Assembly: GCA_029261995.1 (NCBI GenBank)
Contig: JAJDAF010000022.1
Location: 62,001-126,000, forward strand
From: Candidatus Zhuqueibacterota bacterium
Lineage (GTDB): Bacteria > Zhuqueibacterota > Zhuqueibacteria > Oceanimicrobiales > Oceanimicrobiaceae
Direction: 5' to 3'
DNA: 64,000 bases
Shown here: positions 42,969 to 52,582 of the stretch, piece after piece
How the letters are laid out: each line of letters opens with the position of its first letter
How positions within the stretch are numbered: position 1 is the stretch's first letter
Program-made: the position numbers and the translations under genes
Notes under the pieces: generated by a model
Databases searched by the model: none
What the model saw: the letters and a program-made list of their open reading frames with translations, nothing else
What the model was told of the DNA's origin: nothing

Positions 42969-45518
42969 ATGACACAAGACGCCAAAGCCCGCCCGAGCTG
43001 GCTCTTCAAAATGGCCTGGCGTGACAGCCGCAGCCACCGCAAACGCCTGTTTCTGTTCGTGACCTCGATTCTTATGGGCATTGCGGCGTTGGTTTCCGTC
43101 GGTTCTTTTGGCGAGAATCTCGAAAAGGCGATAGATGACCAGGCCAAGACATTGATGGGCGCCGACTTGATGTTTCGCAGTCTGCGACCCTACTCGCCGG
43201 GGATGCTGGCGGTGATCGATTCAATAGGCGGCGAGCAGGCGAGCGAAATCGTATTTGGCTCCATGGCCTATTTCCCGCGCACCCGCGACACCCGCCTGGT
43301 GCAAGTGCGTGGCCTGGAAGGTGATTTCCCGTTTTACGGCGAGGTTGAAACCACGCCCTCAGAGGCCGCTCAAACATACCAAACCGGGCCGTTTGCCCTG
43401 GTCGATGAGACGCTGATGCTGCAGTTCGATGCCCAGCCAGGCGACACCATCCGCATTGGCGTGAACGACTTTATCATCGCCGGGAGGCTGCTAAAGCTGC
43501 CGAGCGAGCCGCCCATCGCCAGCACCTTCAGTCCGCGCGTCTACTTGCCGGCCCGCTACGTTCAGAGTTCCGACCTCCTGCAGCGAGGCAGCCTTGTCAA
43601 TTACCGCGTCTATTTCAAACTTTCTGACGAGACGGACATCGCCGCCCTGATGGCACGTTTGAAGCCAAAGCTGGCCAGCGAACGGGTTAATGCGGACACC
43701 GTGGCGGAGCGCAAACAGCAGGTTGGGGATGCCATGGAGAATCTCTACCGGTTTCTTAACCTGGTTGGATTCATCGCACTGATTTTGGGCTGCATTGGTG
43801 TTGCAAGCTCGGTTCATGTCTATACCAGACAGAAGCTCGCTGACGTGGCGGTTCTGCGCTGTGTCGGCGCCGAAGCTCGCCAGACGCTTTTCATCTACTT
43901 GATCCAGGTAGCAGGAATGGCCATCGCCGGTTCTGTTCTGGGCGCGGCTCTGGGCGTCGCGATTCAGTTTTTTCTACCCGAGGTGTTTAGCGATTTTCTG
44001 CCGGTCGCCATCGAGAGCTTTGTGGCGTGGCGGGCCGTAACCTCAGGCATCTTGCTGGGCTTCGCGTTGGCCATGTTGTTTGCCCTGCTGCCCCTGCTGT
44101 CGATTCGCAAAGTCTCGCCGTTGCTGGCGCTGCGGGCGTCGTTTGAGCCTAATTCAAGACGATGGCGGGATCGCGTAGTTTGGCTGGTCCTGGCCGCCAT
44201 CGTAGTTACCACCGGCACTTTCGCGGCCTCGCAGGCAGGCGTCTGGTACCACGGCATCATCTTCATTCTGGCGATTCTGCTGGCGCTGGGCATCCTGGCT
44301 GCCGTTGCCCGGCTCATCACCTTCTCCTTTAAAAAGTTCTTTCCGAAGTCGTGGACTTACGTGTGGCGTCAAGGTCTGGCCAATCTCTACCGGCCTAACA
44401 ATCAGACTCTGGTTCTGATGCTCTCCGTCGGGCTGGGCACTTTCTTAATCACCACCCTCTATTTGTCGCACCAGACCCTGCTCAACAAAGTCACGTTTGC
44501 CGGCGGCGGCGATCGGCCCAATCTCATTTTGTACGACATTCAGCCGGACCAGAAGGACGAAATCGTGGCTGCGATAGAGTCAGCACAACTGCCGGTTGCG
44601 CAGGAAGCGCCCATGGTAACCATGCGCCTGCAATCGCTGAAGGGCGAACTGGTTTCGACCATTCTCAGCGACACCACTCGCGATATCAGTCGTGGCTTGC
44701 TGCGCTGGGAATTCCGCACGACTTACCGCGACTCGCTGTTTGACTCCGAACAACTACTCGCGGGAGAGTGGATCCCCGAAGTCGCCTCGGACGATGAAGT
44801 CATTCCGATTTCTTTCGAGGATGGCTCGGCAGAGCGGCTCGGGCTTGCGCTCGGCGACACGGTCGAGTGGAATGTGCAGGGCCTGCCCCTGGTAACCCGT
44901 ATCGCCAGTTTGCGCAAAGTGGACTGGCAACGAATTCAGGCCAATTTCATGGTGGTGTTTCCGAAAGGCGTACTCGAAGCCGCGCCACAAATTTACATTC
45001 TCGCCACCAAAGCGGCCACCACTCAAGCTTCAGCGGATTTGCAGCGCACCATCGTCCAGCGTTTCCCCAACGTCTCAATGATCGACCTCAGTCTGGTTTT
45101 GCGCACCGTCGATGGTTTCCTGAGCAAGATGTCGTTTGTGATTCGCTTCATGGCCTTTTTCAGCATTATCACCGGTCTGGTGGTGATGGCGGCCGCTGTC
45201 ATTACCAGCCGGTTGCAGCGGGTGCAGGAGAGTATACTGCTGCGCACCCTGGGCGCGGCGCGGCAGCAGGTCGTCAAGATTATGGTGGTGGAGTATGTTT
45301 TTCTCGGCGCGCTTGCGGCTTTGACCGGCCTGGTGCTGTCGTACGCCGGAGGCTGGGCGCTCGCTTACTTTGTTTTCGATTCCACATTTTTGCCGTCACC
45401 GCTGCCTTTTCTGGCAATGCTGCTCGTGGTCACGGCGCTGACCGTCCTGATCGGCTTGTCGAACAGCCGCGGCATCCTGGACCGGCCGCCGCTGGAGATT
45501 CTCAGGGCTGAGGGCTGA
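42969..45518 (+). CDS. ybbP: FtsX-family ABC permease (YbbP-like)
   Basis: An 849-residue protein. One N-terminal membrane helix, a large periplasmic MacB-like region, a first FtsX core ('LVGFIALILGCIGVASSVHVYTRQ', 'LRCVGAEARQTLFIYLIQV'), middle helices ('RQGLANLYRPNNQTLVLMLSVGLGTFL'), a second periplasmic region and a second FtsX core ('FMAFFSIITGLVVMAAAVI', 'LRTLGAARQQVVKIMVVEYVFLG'). The duplicated 10-helix layout is that of YbbP/LolCE-like permeases. Likely with the ATPase at 40900 in removing or rearranging envelope lipids or lipoproteins; the substrate is unproven. Confidence 0.92.
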   Translation: MTQDAKARPSWLFKMAWRDSRSHRKRLFLFVTSILMGIAALVSVGSFGENLEKAIDDQAKTLMGADLMFRSLRPYSPGMLAVIDSIGGEQASEIVFGSMAYFPRTRDTRLVQVRGLEGDFPFYGEVETTPSEAAQTYQTGPFALVDETLMLQFDAQPGDTIRIGVNDFIIAGRLLKLPSEPPIASTFSPRVYLPARYVQSSDLLQRGSLVNYRVYFKLSDETDIAALMARLKPKLASERVNADTVAERKQQVGDAMENLYRFLNLVGFIALILGCIGVASSVHVYTRQKLADVAVLRCVGAEARQTLFIYLIQVAGMAIAGSVLGAALGVAIQFFLPEVFSDFLPVAIESFVAWRAVTSGILLGFALAMLFALLPLLSIRKVSPLLALRASFEPNSRRWRDRVVWLVLAAIVVTTGTFAASQAGVWYHGIIFILAILLALGILAAVARLITFSFKKFFPKSWTYVWRQGLANLYRPNNQTLVLMLSVGLGTFLITTLYLSHQTLLNKVTFAGGGDRPNLILYDIQPDQKDEIVAAIESAQLPVAQEAPMVTMRLQSLKGELVSTILSDTTRDISRGLLRWEFRTTYRDSLFDSEQLLAGEWIPEVASDDEVIPISFEDGSAERLGLALGDTVEWNVQGLPLVTRIASLRKVDWQRIQANFMVVFPKGVLEAAPQIYILATKAATTQASADLQRTIVQRFPNVSMIDLSLVLRTVDGFLSKMSFVIRFMAFFSIITGLVVMAAAVITSRLQRVQESILLRTLGAARQQVVKIMVVEYVFLGALAALTGLVLSYAGGWALAYFVFDSTFLPSPLPFLAMLLVVTALTVLIGLSNSRGILDRPPLEILRAEG

Positions 45519-45979
45519 CCGTCCACCAATGGCCGTCGTGCAGCACCAACCCCGGCGGCCGCATATTATATTTCTTTCTCTCCCAAACCGCGTAGCGATA
45601 TTGTGCTCCAACCATCGCGATGAAGCCGGTGCAGCGCATCGACTGTGGACAATGCATTGTCTGAGACGCAGAAATTCCGGTGGAATGTCTGGATATCGAA
45701 TTGCCGGAAGGAACTTGAATGGCACCCCGCGCCTGCGCTTGCCGCCACCATGCCAGCGAAAATGGACTTGACATTTTCAAAAAAAAGGATATTAGTATAT
45801 CGGGGTAAGAATTGAAAGACAAAACCAAAAAGGATCTGACTGACGACCGTTGGGTTCTTATCACGTTCTGAAGAGCAAATTGTGTGAAGGCGCACGCTGG
45901 CGACTGGGGAACTGGCAGCGTCGATCTCCGCCTGCCATGAACGTCCGAAATCGCTTTCGGGCATTGATCTTGTGCTGCC
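45519..45979. other. 461-base gap, no supported gene on the plus strand
   Basis: A minus-strand open frame (45502-45774, 90 residues) has a coding-like tail with many Trp, Tyr and His residues but no ribosome site or recognised family, and it overlaps the end of the permease gene. The second half holds a promoter-like sequence at 45768-45795 and then about 180 bases of leader before the SLC13 gene. I see no RNA element that I can name. Confidence 0.5.
45768..45795 (+). promoter_or_regulatory. Candidate promoter of the SLC13 gene
   Basis: TTGACA (45768-45773), a 16-base A-rich spacer and TATTAG (45790-45795). It would give a 5' leader of about 180 bases. Confidence 0.45.
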
Positions 45980-47758
45980 ATGACAATTGAACTAGCCATC
46001 GTGCTGGCGCTGCTTGTGGCTGTAGTGGCGCTTTTTGCAACGGAGAAACTCTCTGTAGATTTGGTGGCGTTGGTCGTCATGGCCGTCCTGCTCGGAAGCG
46101 GTATTGTCACGCCTGAAGAGGGGGTCTCTGGCTTCAGCAATCCAGCCACGGTCACCATCGGCGCCATGTTTGTGTTGAGTGCGGCTCTTTTCCGGACTGG
46201 CGCAGTCAACTTTGTGGGCTTGCTACTGACGAGGCTAAGCCGGCGCAGTTTTCCCATGGCCTTGGTCGCGATTATGGTGCTCATCGGTGGCCTGTCGGCG
46301 TTCATCAACAACACGGCTGCCGTCGCTATCTTCCTGCCGATCATGCTTGGAGTCAGCCGTGACATCAAGGTTAGCGCCGCAAAACTGTTGATGCCACTCT
46401 CTTTTGCATCTATGCTTGGCGGCGTCTGCACGCTTATCGGCACGTCCACCAATATCCTGGTAAGTTCGATAGCCGCGCAGCACGGGCAGCCGGCATTCTC
46501 CATGTTTGAACTCTCCTCTCTCGGACTCGTATTTTTTGCGGTCGGCGCCATCTATATGGTGGTCTTCGGAGTGCGACTCATTCCCGCCCGAGAAACACAA
46601 GCCGAGTTGACACAAAAGTTTGGCATGGGAGAATATTTGACCGACATCGTCCTCCTGCAGGAAGCAAAATCCGTAGGAACGGCGCTGGCAGAAACACCGC
46701 TGGTCAAGGAGCTTGACATCGATATCATCGGCCTCACCAGAGATGGCGCCATGCAGCACATGCCGCCGCCTGAGATGGTCCTGGAAGCCCGCGATGTATT
46801 GCGAGTCCGCTGCAACGTGGAGAAGATAAGGAAATTGCAGGAGCGCCAGGGTGTGGTCTTGAAGGGCAGCATGAGATGGCGGGACCGCGACCTGGAATCG
46901 GAGCGGGCAACTCTGGTGGAAGCGGTTATTGCGCCGAACACGGCCGTTGTTGGCAAGTCACTGAAACAACTGCAATTTCGCACTACTTTCGGAGCCACAG
47001 CGCTTGCCATCAGGCATAGTGGGCAGGTGCTGCACGAAAAACTCGGCAAGACAAAACTCAAAGCCGGCGACACGCTTTTGATCGAGGCCCGGCGCGACCG
47101 CCTGCCGCAACTAAAAGAACATCCTGCATTTGTGATCGTATCCGAAATCGGATTGCCAGAGTTTCGAAAAGAAAAAATCTTGCCGGCCGTCGCAATTATT
47201 ACTGGCGTCGTGGCAACCGCGGCCCTCGAAATTTTGCCGATCGTCAGCAGCGCGCTCATTGGGTGCGTCTTGCTGAATCTGACCAGATGCATCAACATGG
47301 AAGAAACCTACCGGGCGATTGAGTGGAATATTATTTTCCTATTGGCGGGCGTCTTAACTCTGGGCATCGCCATGGAGAAAACCGGGGCTGCCCTAGTAAT
47401 CGCGGATTCGATCCTTGCGGTCGTCGGTGAATGGGGTCCGCAGGCTGTGTTGTCAGCCATCTTTTTGATGACGATGCTGCTAACCAATCTTATGTCAAAC
47501 GCTGCTACAGCGGCGCTGATTGCGCCAATCGCAATCGGTGTAGCTAATACGCTGGCAGTCAGTCCGAGGCCGTTCCTGATTGCCGTCACATTTGCCGCCT
47601 CCCTGAGCTTTATGACCCCTGTCGGATATCAAACCAACACGCTGATCTATGGGCCGGGGAAATACAGATTCGTGGATTTTCTTCGAGTTGGAACCCCCTT
47701 GAATATTATCCTTTGGGTTATGGCAACCTTCTTGATTCCTAAAATATGGCCCTGGTAG
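45980..47758 (+). CDS. SLC13-family (DASS) permease with two TrkA-C domains
   Basis: A 592-residue membrane protein. The N-terminal helical half contains '[16 protein letters not shown]' and '[17 protein letters not shown]', the first SNT-type motif. Two RCK_C/TrkA-C domains (about residues 210-385; '[20 protein letters not shown]', 'DVLRVRCN', '[13 protein letters not shown]') lie in the cytoplasmic loop. The second half has '[18 protein letters not shown]' and '[18 protein letters not shown]'. The family moves dicarboxylates, sulfate or other anions with sodium; substrate not determinable. No clear ribosome site before the ATG. Followed by 254 bases without a gene. Confidence 0.93.
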   Translation: MTIELAIVLALLVAVVALFATEKLSVDLVALVVMAVLLGSGIVTPEEGVSGFSNPATVTIGAMFVLSAALFRTGAVNFVGLLLTRLSRRSFPMALVAIMVLIGGLSAFINNTAAVAIFLPIMLGVSRDIKVSAAKLLMPLSFASMLGGVCTLIGTSTNILVSSIAAQHGQPAFSMFELSSLGLVFFAVGAIYMVVFGVRLIPARETQAELTQKFGMGEYLTDIVLLQEAKSVGTALAETPLVKELDIDIIGLTRDGAMQHMPPPEMVLEARDVLRVRCNVEKIRKLQERQGVVLKGSMRWRDRDLESERATLVEAVIAPNTAVVGKSLKQLQFRTTFGATALAIRHSGQVLHEKLGKTKLKAGDTLLIEARRDRLPQLKEHPAFVIVSEIGLPEFRKEKILPAVAIITGVVATAALEILPIVSSALIGCVLLNLTRCINMEETYRAIEWNIIFLLAGVLTLGIAMEKTGAALVIADSILAVVGEWGPQAVLSAIFLMTMLLTNLMSNAATAALIAPIAIGVANTLAVSPRPFLIAVTFAASLSFMTPVGYQTNTLIYGPGKYRFVDFLRVGTPLNIILWVMATFLIPKIWPW

Positions 47759-48012
47759 ATCGACGCCCGTTGCAACTCTCCAGTGAACTATTTGGTACAC
47801 TATCGAACTTATGGGTTCACCTAATCAAGCATCTACGAACACCTGAGACCATCCTCCAGTAAGTTAAGTTTCCTGAAAAAACAATATCTTATCTCAACAT
47901 TTCTCACAAGCTCGAAAAGTATGGCCCACTCGTTGCAAGGACCGGCGACAGATTTGGCCAAACAACTGAATTAGAATCTGAACTTTTAAGTTTCAAACTG
48001 GAGGTTTCAATC

Positions 48013-49077
48013 ATGAAGAAGATGTTGTCACTCATTTCGCTTTGCGCCCTCGCGCTTTCACTGGGACTGATGTCCTGCAGCAGCAACGACCAACTCGCCA
48101 GCGCCGGTGATGAGCCTGCTGGGGAAGAAAAGCTCAACCTTGAAGAAGAGTTTGGCGGCTACGATTCATCGGATGAGTCCGCCGGATTCGGTGATGCTTC
48201 GATGTTGGATGAATTCCCGGAAGATGCCGACGCCAATGACAGCTTTGCTGACGACCCGGCCGTTCAGGACGCGCTGACCAGTCAACTCACGGCTGACAGC
48301 ACCATCAAAACCTATTTCGTGAGAATCACTTATGGGCTGCTCGAAGGTGACTCGGCCGCCACTGAGGTCGTTGATTGGAGCGGCGCGGCTGAGGTCAGCA
48401 AGGGTACCCTGGTTGTTCTCAAGAAGATTCGTTTCGAAGGCAATGATGCTTTGGTTCGACCCAGGGAGTCACGTCAGAAGGTGGAGTTTATTTCACAAAC
48501 CAAGCCGCACCTAGATGGCTTGCTGCTTGCCATCATCGACAACGACACGACCGGCACCGAAGGCACCTTCACATTTAACGCCGGCGACTACACGAAGACG
48601 CTCAGTTTTACCGAGCTGGATTCTTTGGAGTTGCTGGAGTCTGTCGGCGCCAATGGCCATGAAGTTTCCATTACGGCGCGCAGTAAAGAAGTCACCCCAT
48701 TTGCCGGCGGCTTTCTTTCCGGTCGCTGGATTAAGACGGAACGGAACGGCGGGCATTTTCGGGGCCGCTGGATCAACAGCATGGGCACCAATGCCGGCCA
48801 TCTGCGTGGTATCTGGGGCATTAACCGCACTGGCAACAAGGTTTTCAAGGGCAAGTACATCGGTCTGAATGGTACTTTTGGAGGCCTGCTGGCTGGTGAG
48901 TGGAGTTACGAGCAGGGCGAAAACGGCGGTTTCTTCCGCGGCCGCTGGGTCAACCGGAATCGCGACACGGTTGGCAAGGTTCATGGCAAGTTCAAAGTTG
49001 GTCAGGCTGGCGATGGCAGAGGCTTCTTCCATGGCCGTTATCGCGCCGCATCAGCAAACGGCGCCCAAGAGAATTAG
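48013..49077 (+). CDS. Lipoprotein with acidic linker and GxFxGxW repeats
   Basis: A 354-residue protein with a lipoprotein signal ('LALSLGLMSCSS', Cys near residue 22) and a strongly acidic, disordered stretch (residues about 35-85). A folded middle domain follows (about 95-230: 'TIKTYFVRITYGLLEGD'). The C-terminal part (about 230-345) consists of around seven repeats of 16-22 residues with a GG-(F/L)-x-GRW core ('GGFLSGRW', 'GGHFRGRW', 'AGHLRGIW', 'GGLLAGEW', 'GGFFRGRW', 'GRGFFHGRY'). I do not recognise the family. A good ribosome site (GGAGG) and a strong terminator frame it as a single-gene unit. Confidence 0.85.
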   Translation: MKKMLSLISLCALALSLGLMSCSSNDQLASAGDEPAGEEKLNLEEEFGGYDSSDESAGFGDASMLDEFPEDADANDSFADDPAVQDALTSQLTADSTIKTYFVRITYGLLEGDSAATEVVDWSGAAEVSKGTLVVLKKIRFEGNDALVRPRESRQKVEFISQTKPHLDGLLLAIIDNDTTGTEGTFTFNAGDYTKTLSFTELDSLELLESVGANGHEVSITARSKEVTPFAGGFLSGRWIKTERNGGHFRGRWINSMGTNAGHLRGIWGINRTGNKVFKGKYIGLNGTFGGLLAGEWSYEQGENGGFFRGRWVNRNRDTVGKVHGKFKVGQAGDGRGFFHGRYRAASANGAQEN

Positions 49078-49119
49078 AGCTTCCTCAAACCCTTCTTCAA
49101 TCCCCACTCATGGTGCTAC

Positions 49120-49154
49120 GCCGCCCGGTCATTTGGCCGGGCGGCTTTCTTTTT
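49120..49154 (+). terminator. Intrinsic terminator after the repeat lipoprotein
   Basis: GCCGCCCGG (49120-49128) with CCGGGCGGC (49137-49145), 8-base loop, then TTTCTTTTT. A 9-bp GC-rich perfect stem. Confidence 0.9.
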
Positions 49155-49350
49155 GACCATCATTCGTTAAGAGAACTTAATATGTCTGCTCCATTTCGCC
49201 AAATTCTAAAATCAGACGGTAGGCTTACTTATGTTTTTTAGGCTTCGCCGGCACTTTGTTGCCGTGGAGAAGCTCTAAGTTTTGTTCGACTTCTGCCGAT
49301 AAAACTGCGTTGAGTAAACTCAATTTCGAACCCAAAAATGGGAGCAGGAC

Positions 49351-50694
49351 ATGAAAATTAGCGTCGTTGGGACCGGGTACGTTGGTCTCGTAGCAGGGAC
49401 GTGCTTTGCCGATACAGGCAATGAGGTTACATGTGTAGATATTGACGAGAAGAAGGTAAACAGCCTCAAGAAGGGCAATATTCCGATTTATGAGCCCGGG
49501 CTTTCTGACATGGTTCGCCGCAACGTCAAGGGCGAACGACTCCTCTTCAGCACGGATATCAAAAGTGCTGTTGAAGAGTCCCAGATCATTTTTATCGCGG
49601 TCGGGACGCCGCCTGATGAAGATGGCTCCGCGGATTTGAAACACGTGCTGGCTGTTGCCCGAAGCATTGGCACTCATATGAACGGCTTCAAGGTTGTCGT
49701 AAATAAGAGTACGGTGCCGGTGGGTACAGCGGAGAAAGTAGAAGCGGAGATCAAGAAGCACACCGACCATAAGTTCGCGGTTGTCTCCAATCCGGAGTTC
49801 CTGAAGGAAGGCGCCGCCATCGATGATTTTCTGCGACCTGACCGCGTGGTCATCGGGGTGGACAATGAAGAGGCGGCCGACATCATGCGCAGCCTGTACC
49901 GTCCCTTTGTGCTCTCCGGGAAACCGATTCTGCTTATGGACCGCCGCAGTGCTGAATTGACCAAGTACGCTGCAAACTCGCTGCTTGCCACCAAGATTTC
50001 GTTTATCAATGACATTGCGAATCTGTGCGATATCCTTGGCGCCGATGTCGAGATGGTGCGCAAGGGGATTGGCACCGACTCCCGCATTGGCTCGAGTTTT
50101 ATTTATCCCGGGACGGGTTATGGTGGCTCCTGTTTTCCAAAGGACGTGCAGGCGTTAATCAGGACAGCCAATGACCATGACTACAGCCTGGAAATTATCC
50201 GTGCGGTCGAAGAAGTCAACAAGCGTCAAAAGACCGTGCTGGTTGACAAAATTCTCGATTACTTCGACGGCAACATAGAGGGCAAGACCTTCGCGATGTG
50301 GGGTCTGGCTTTTAAGCCCAAGACCGATGACATGCGCGAAGCCCCGGCCATCGACATGATCAACAGCCTCACGGCGAAAGGCGCGAAATTGCGTGCCCAC
50401 GACCCTGAGGCCCTGAGTGAAGCGCACCGCATTTTCGGTGATCGCGTGGGTAGCGAACTTGAGCTGCTCGATAAACGCTACGACGCCCTGGAAGGGGCCG
50501 ATGCCCTGATTGTGATGACCGAGTGGAACGCTTTCAGAGAGCCGGACTTCTATTTGATCAAAGAGAGTCTGAAGACGAAGGTCATTTTTGATGGCCGGAA
50601 TTTGTACGATCCAGGCCGCCTCAAGAAACTCGATATCGACTACTTTTCAATTGGAAGACCAAACGGCAACGGCCATGTCAAACCTAGATTCTGA
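49351..50694 (+). CDS. ugd: UDP-glucose 6-dehydrogenase
   Basis: A 447-residue protein with the NAD-binding 'KISVVGTGYVGLVAGTCFADTGNEVTCVDID', 'PIYEPGL', 'STVPVGTAEKV', 'NPEFLKEGAAIDDFLRPDR', the active-site cysteine in 'GYGGSCFPKDVQAL' and 'GLAFKPKTDDMREAPA'. It oxidises UDP-glucose to UDP-glucuronate, feeding polysaccharide or lipid modification. The related UDP-ManNAc dehydrogenases share these motifs, but the length and active-site text fit UGD best. GGGAGCAGGAC upstream of the ATG. A strong terminator follows. Confidence 0.95.
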   Translation: MKISVVGTGYVGLVAGTCFADTGNEVTCVDIDEKKVNSLKKGNIPIYEPGLSDMVRRNVKGERLLFSTDIKSAVEESQIIFIAVGTPPDEDGSADLKHVLAVARSIGTHMNGFKVVVNKSTVPVGTAEKVEAEIKKHTDHKFAVVSNPEFLKEGAAIDDFLRPDRVVIGVDNEEAADIMRSLYRPFVLSGKPILLMDRRSAELTKYAANSLLATKISFINDIANLCDILGADVEMVRKGIGTDSRIGSSFIYPGTGYGGSCFPKDVQALIRTANDHDYSLEIIRAVEEVNKRQKTVLVDKILDYFDGNIEGKTFAMWGLAFKPKTDDMREAPAIDMINSLTAKGAKLRAHDPEALSEAHRIFGDRVGSELELLDKRYDALEGADALIVMTEWNAFREPDFYLIKESLKTKVIFDGRNLYDPGRLKKLDIDYFSIGRPNGNGHVKPRF

Positions 50695-50721
50695 TTGATT
50701 CCGGTTGTACCGAATTAGAGA

Positions 50722-50750
50722 ATGGGTGCCAGAGTGCACCCATTTTTTTT
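50722..50750 (+). terminator. Intrinsic terminator after ugd
   Basis: ATGGGTGC (50722-50729) with GCACCCAT (50736-50743), 6-base loop, then seven further T. Confidence 0.88.
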
Positions 50751-51036
50751 GTCAATTGGCCACCGACCCGCAAACAGAACCTCATTACGGAATCGAAAGC
50801 AGTCACTCGATCTGTCGCAAAAAGTCTACACTGTTGTGTCTGTTCACTTCGTTCTTTCGTAGCAAACATCCACATTTATTGTTCTAAAGCTTAAATAAAC
50901 AACTATACGAAGTGTTCAAGGGCAACACGTCCGGATTGTGGCCCGAATCTTGAATAGGGTCGGGGTGTTCATTCATCAACTGACTTGACCGGTCTGAAAT
51001 TAGAAATAACATCCAACGAGACGAAAGGAATTTATC
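50751..51036. other. Non-coding interval upstream of the unknown lipoprotein
   Basis: With the ugd terminator this makes a 342-base gap. It is AT-richer than its neighbours and presumably carries the promoter of 51037, but I cannot point to a convincing pair of boxes. No gene seen. Confidence 0.5.
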
Positions 51037-52473
51037 ATGAACAAGACATATGCATTTCTAGGGAAGGTCGCTTTGACTGCCAGTTTGTGTGCGCTGCTGT
51101 TTGCGGGCTGCGCTTCCGAAGACCCGGCATCTCCGAACGACGGCGGCACGGAGCCGGTAGAAACTCAGCGTGCCGAAGATGCAGGCGCAACCGGCGTTAG
51201 CATTTACAGCAACATCGCATCTTTTCAACAGGTCGAGGGTTTCGTAGTCGATCAGAATGAGATTGGCCAGCTTGACATTCCGAATTTTGATACGCCCGGC
51301 AGTGCGGCACAAATGGCCAGGCTCACCAAAGCCATGCCCTTGCGCGCTTTGCGGAAACGCCCCGATGTCTTGAATCGGATGGCGTCCGCCGCCGGTGATT
51401 CCGTCATCTTCGACATCACCGAGCGCGATTCTGTCGCGGGCGTCACCCACCGGATTAGTCTGATTTACGATCCGGATGCTGGCACGGCACGGTTCTTTGT
51501 GGTTGGGTTTGAGTACCGCAGCGAGAGTGCCGTCGAGTACGACTCCACCGAAATCAAGGCTGACATCGGCGGGACGCTGCTTGACGAGTCGGATGACGTT
51601 CTGTTGTCGCTCGAGCACTTGAAACGCTACAAAGCCGGCCAACTGATTCGTGAAGAGCGAGCCAGTCTCGTACCCGACACCCACGCACCGGGAACCGACC
51701 CGCAAGGCGGCGTCCTGACCAACGACATCACCTACTCCAACTCGAGCTTCATCGCCAGCACCAGCGCCCGTTTTGAATTTCATGAAAACACCGGCGGCAG
51801 CTTCTCGAAGACCTCCACATTCTCTGATGGCTCCACGCACAGAGAGTCCGCGAGTTTTGACCTGCAGGGTAACGGGACATTTGAAGAGCATCTGCGAGAT
51901 GGCACGGACATCACCGGGACGTTTAACGGAGCCGAAGACGGTCAGGGCGGCTACACGAAGACCACGACCTACCCAGCCGGCCATGACCCGGTGAAAGTCT
52001 CGGAGTCGGGTGACTTCATTTTTAATGCCGCCGATTCGACGTTGAGCGGTTCTTTCGAACGCGAGATCACACCGCTGACCGGCGATGTCCTGAGTGAGAA
52101 AGTAGACCTTTCGCAAACTCGGGTTGGCGGCATTCTCTCCACCACGCTGAACATCGAGAATACGGACGGCAGCCATGGGTTCATCACCGTGACGGAGACC
52201 GAAGATGTGGACCAGGCTTCGGGAGAGTGGACCAACGCCGACGAGACCTTCGTCGTCTTCAATGCACAGTCCTATGGCGATGACAGCGCTCATCTGGAGT
52301 TCCAGGTCTACGCCTCCGAGGTTGCGTTTGAAAATGACGAAGCGCCAATTTTGACGGCAGTGTTTGACTTCTACCCGGACGGCTCGGGGCGCGGTGTCGT
52401 CACCGAAGGCGATGATGTTTACGACGTGATTATCAATCCGGACGGTTCCGTAACGGTCACCAAGCGCAATTAG
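51037..52473 (+). CDS. Lipoprotein of unknown function
   Basis: A 478-residue protein with a lipoprotein signal peptide ('LTASLCALLFAGCAS', Cys near residue 25). After a disordered 'EDPASPNDGGTEPVETQ' linker comes a mixed domain and then a long beta-rich region built from alternating charged strands ('SARFEFHENTGGSFSKTSTF', 'ASFDLQGNGTFEEHLRDGTDITGTFNG', 'ESGDFIFNAADSTLSGSFER'). The final part reads 'AVFDFYPDGSGRGVVTEGDD' and 'VIINPDGSVTVTKRN'. No family recognised. AAAGGA precedes the ATG. It stands alone. Confidence 0.85.
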   Translation: MNKTYAFLGKVALTASLCALLFAGCASEDPASPNDGGTEPVETQRAEDAGATGVSIYSNIASFQQVEGFVVDQNEIGQLDIPNFDTPGSAAQMARLTKAMPLRALRKRPDVLNRMASAAGDSVIFDITERDSVAGVTHRISLIYDPDAGTARFFVVGFEYRSESAVEYDSTEIKADIGGTLLDESDDVLLSLEHLKRYKAGQLIREERASLVPDTHAPGTDPQGGVLTNDITYSNSSFIASTSARFEFHENTGGSFSKTSTFSDGSTHRESASFDLQGNGTFEEHLRDGTDITGTFNGAEDGQGGYTKTTTYPAGHDPVKVSESGDFIFNAADSTLSGSFEREITPLTGDVLSEKVDLSQTRVGGILSTTLNIENTDGSHGFITVTETEDVDQASGEWTNADETFVVFNAQSYGDDSAHLEFQVYASEVAFENDEAPILTAVFDFYPDGSGRGVVTEGDDVYDVIINPDGSVTVTKRN

Positions 52474-52582
52474 CTGAGAATCAAAGAACGGCTGCAGAAT
52501 CAACCTCCGGGGCCGCGCCAGGTGCGTGGCCCCGGTAACTATTTGTTGCACTTCTTTTGCATTTCCATTACATTTGTCGCGC

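Noticed and set aside
45775-46551. Upstream part of a 349-codon minus-strand frame overlapping the SLC13 gene
   Set aside because: Ser/Thr/Ala-rich antisense composition of a membrane protein gene; only the terminal 90 codons outside SLC13 are kept as a question.
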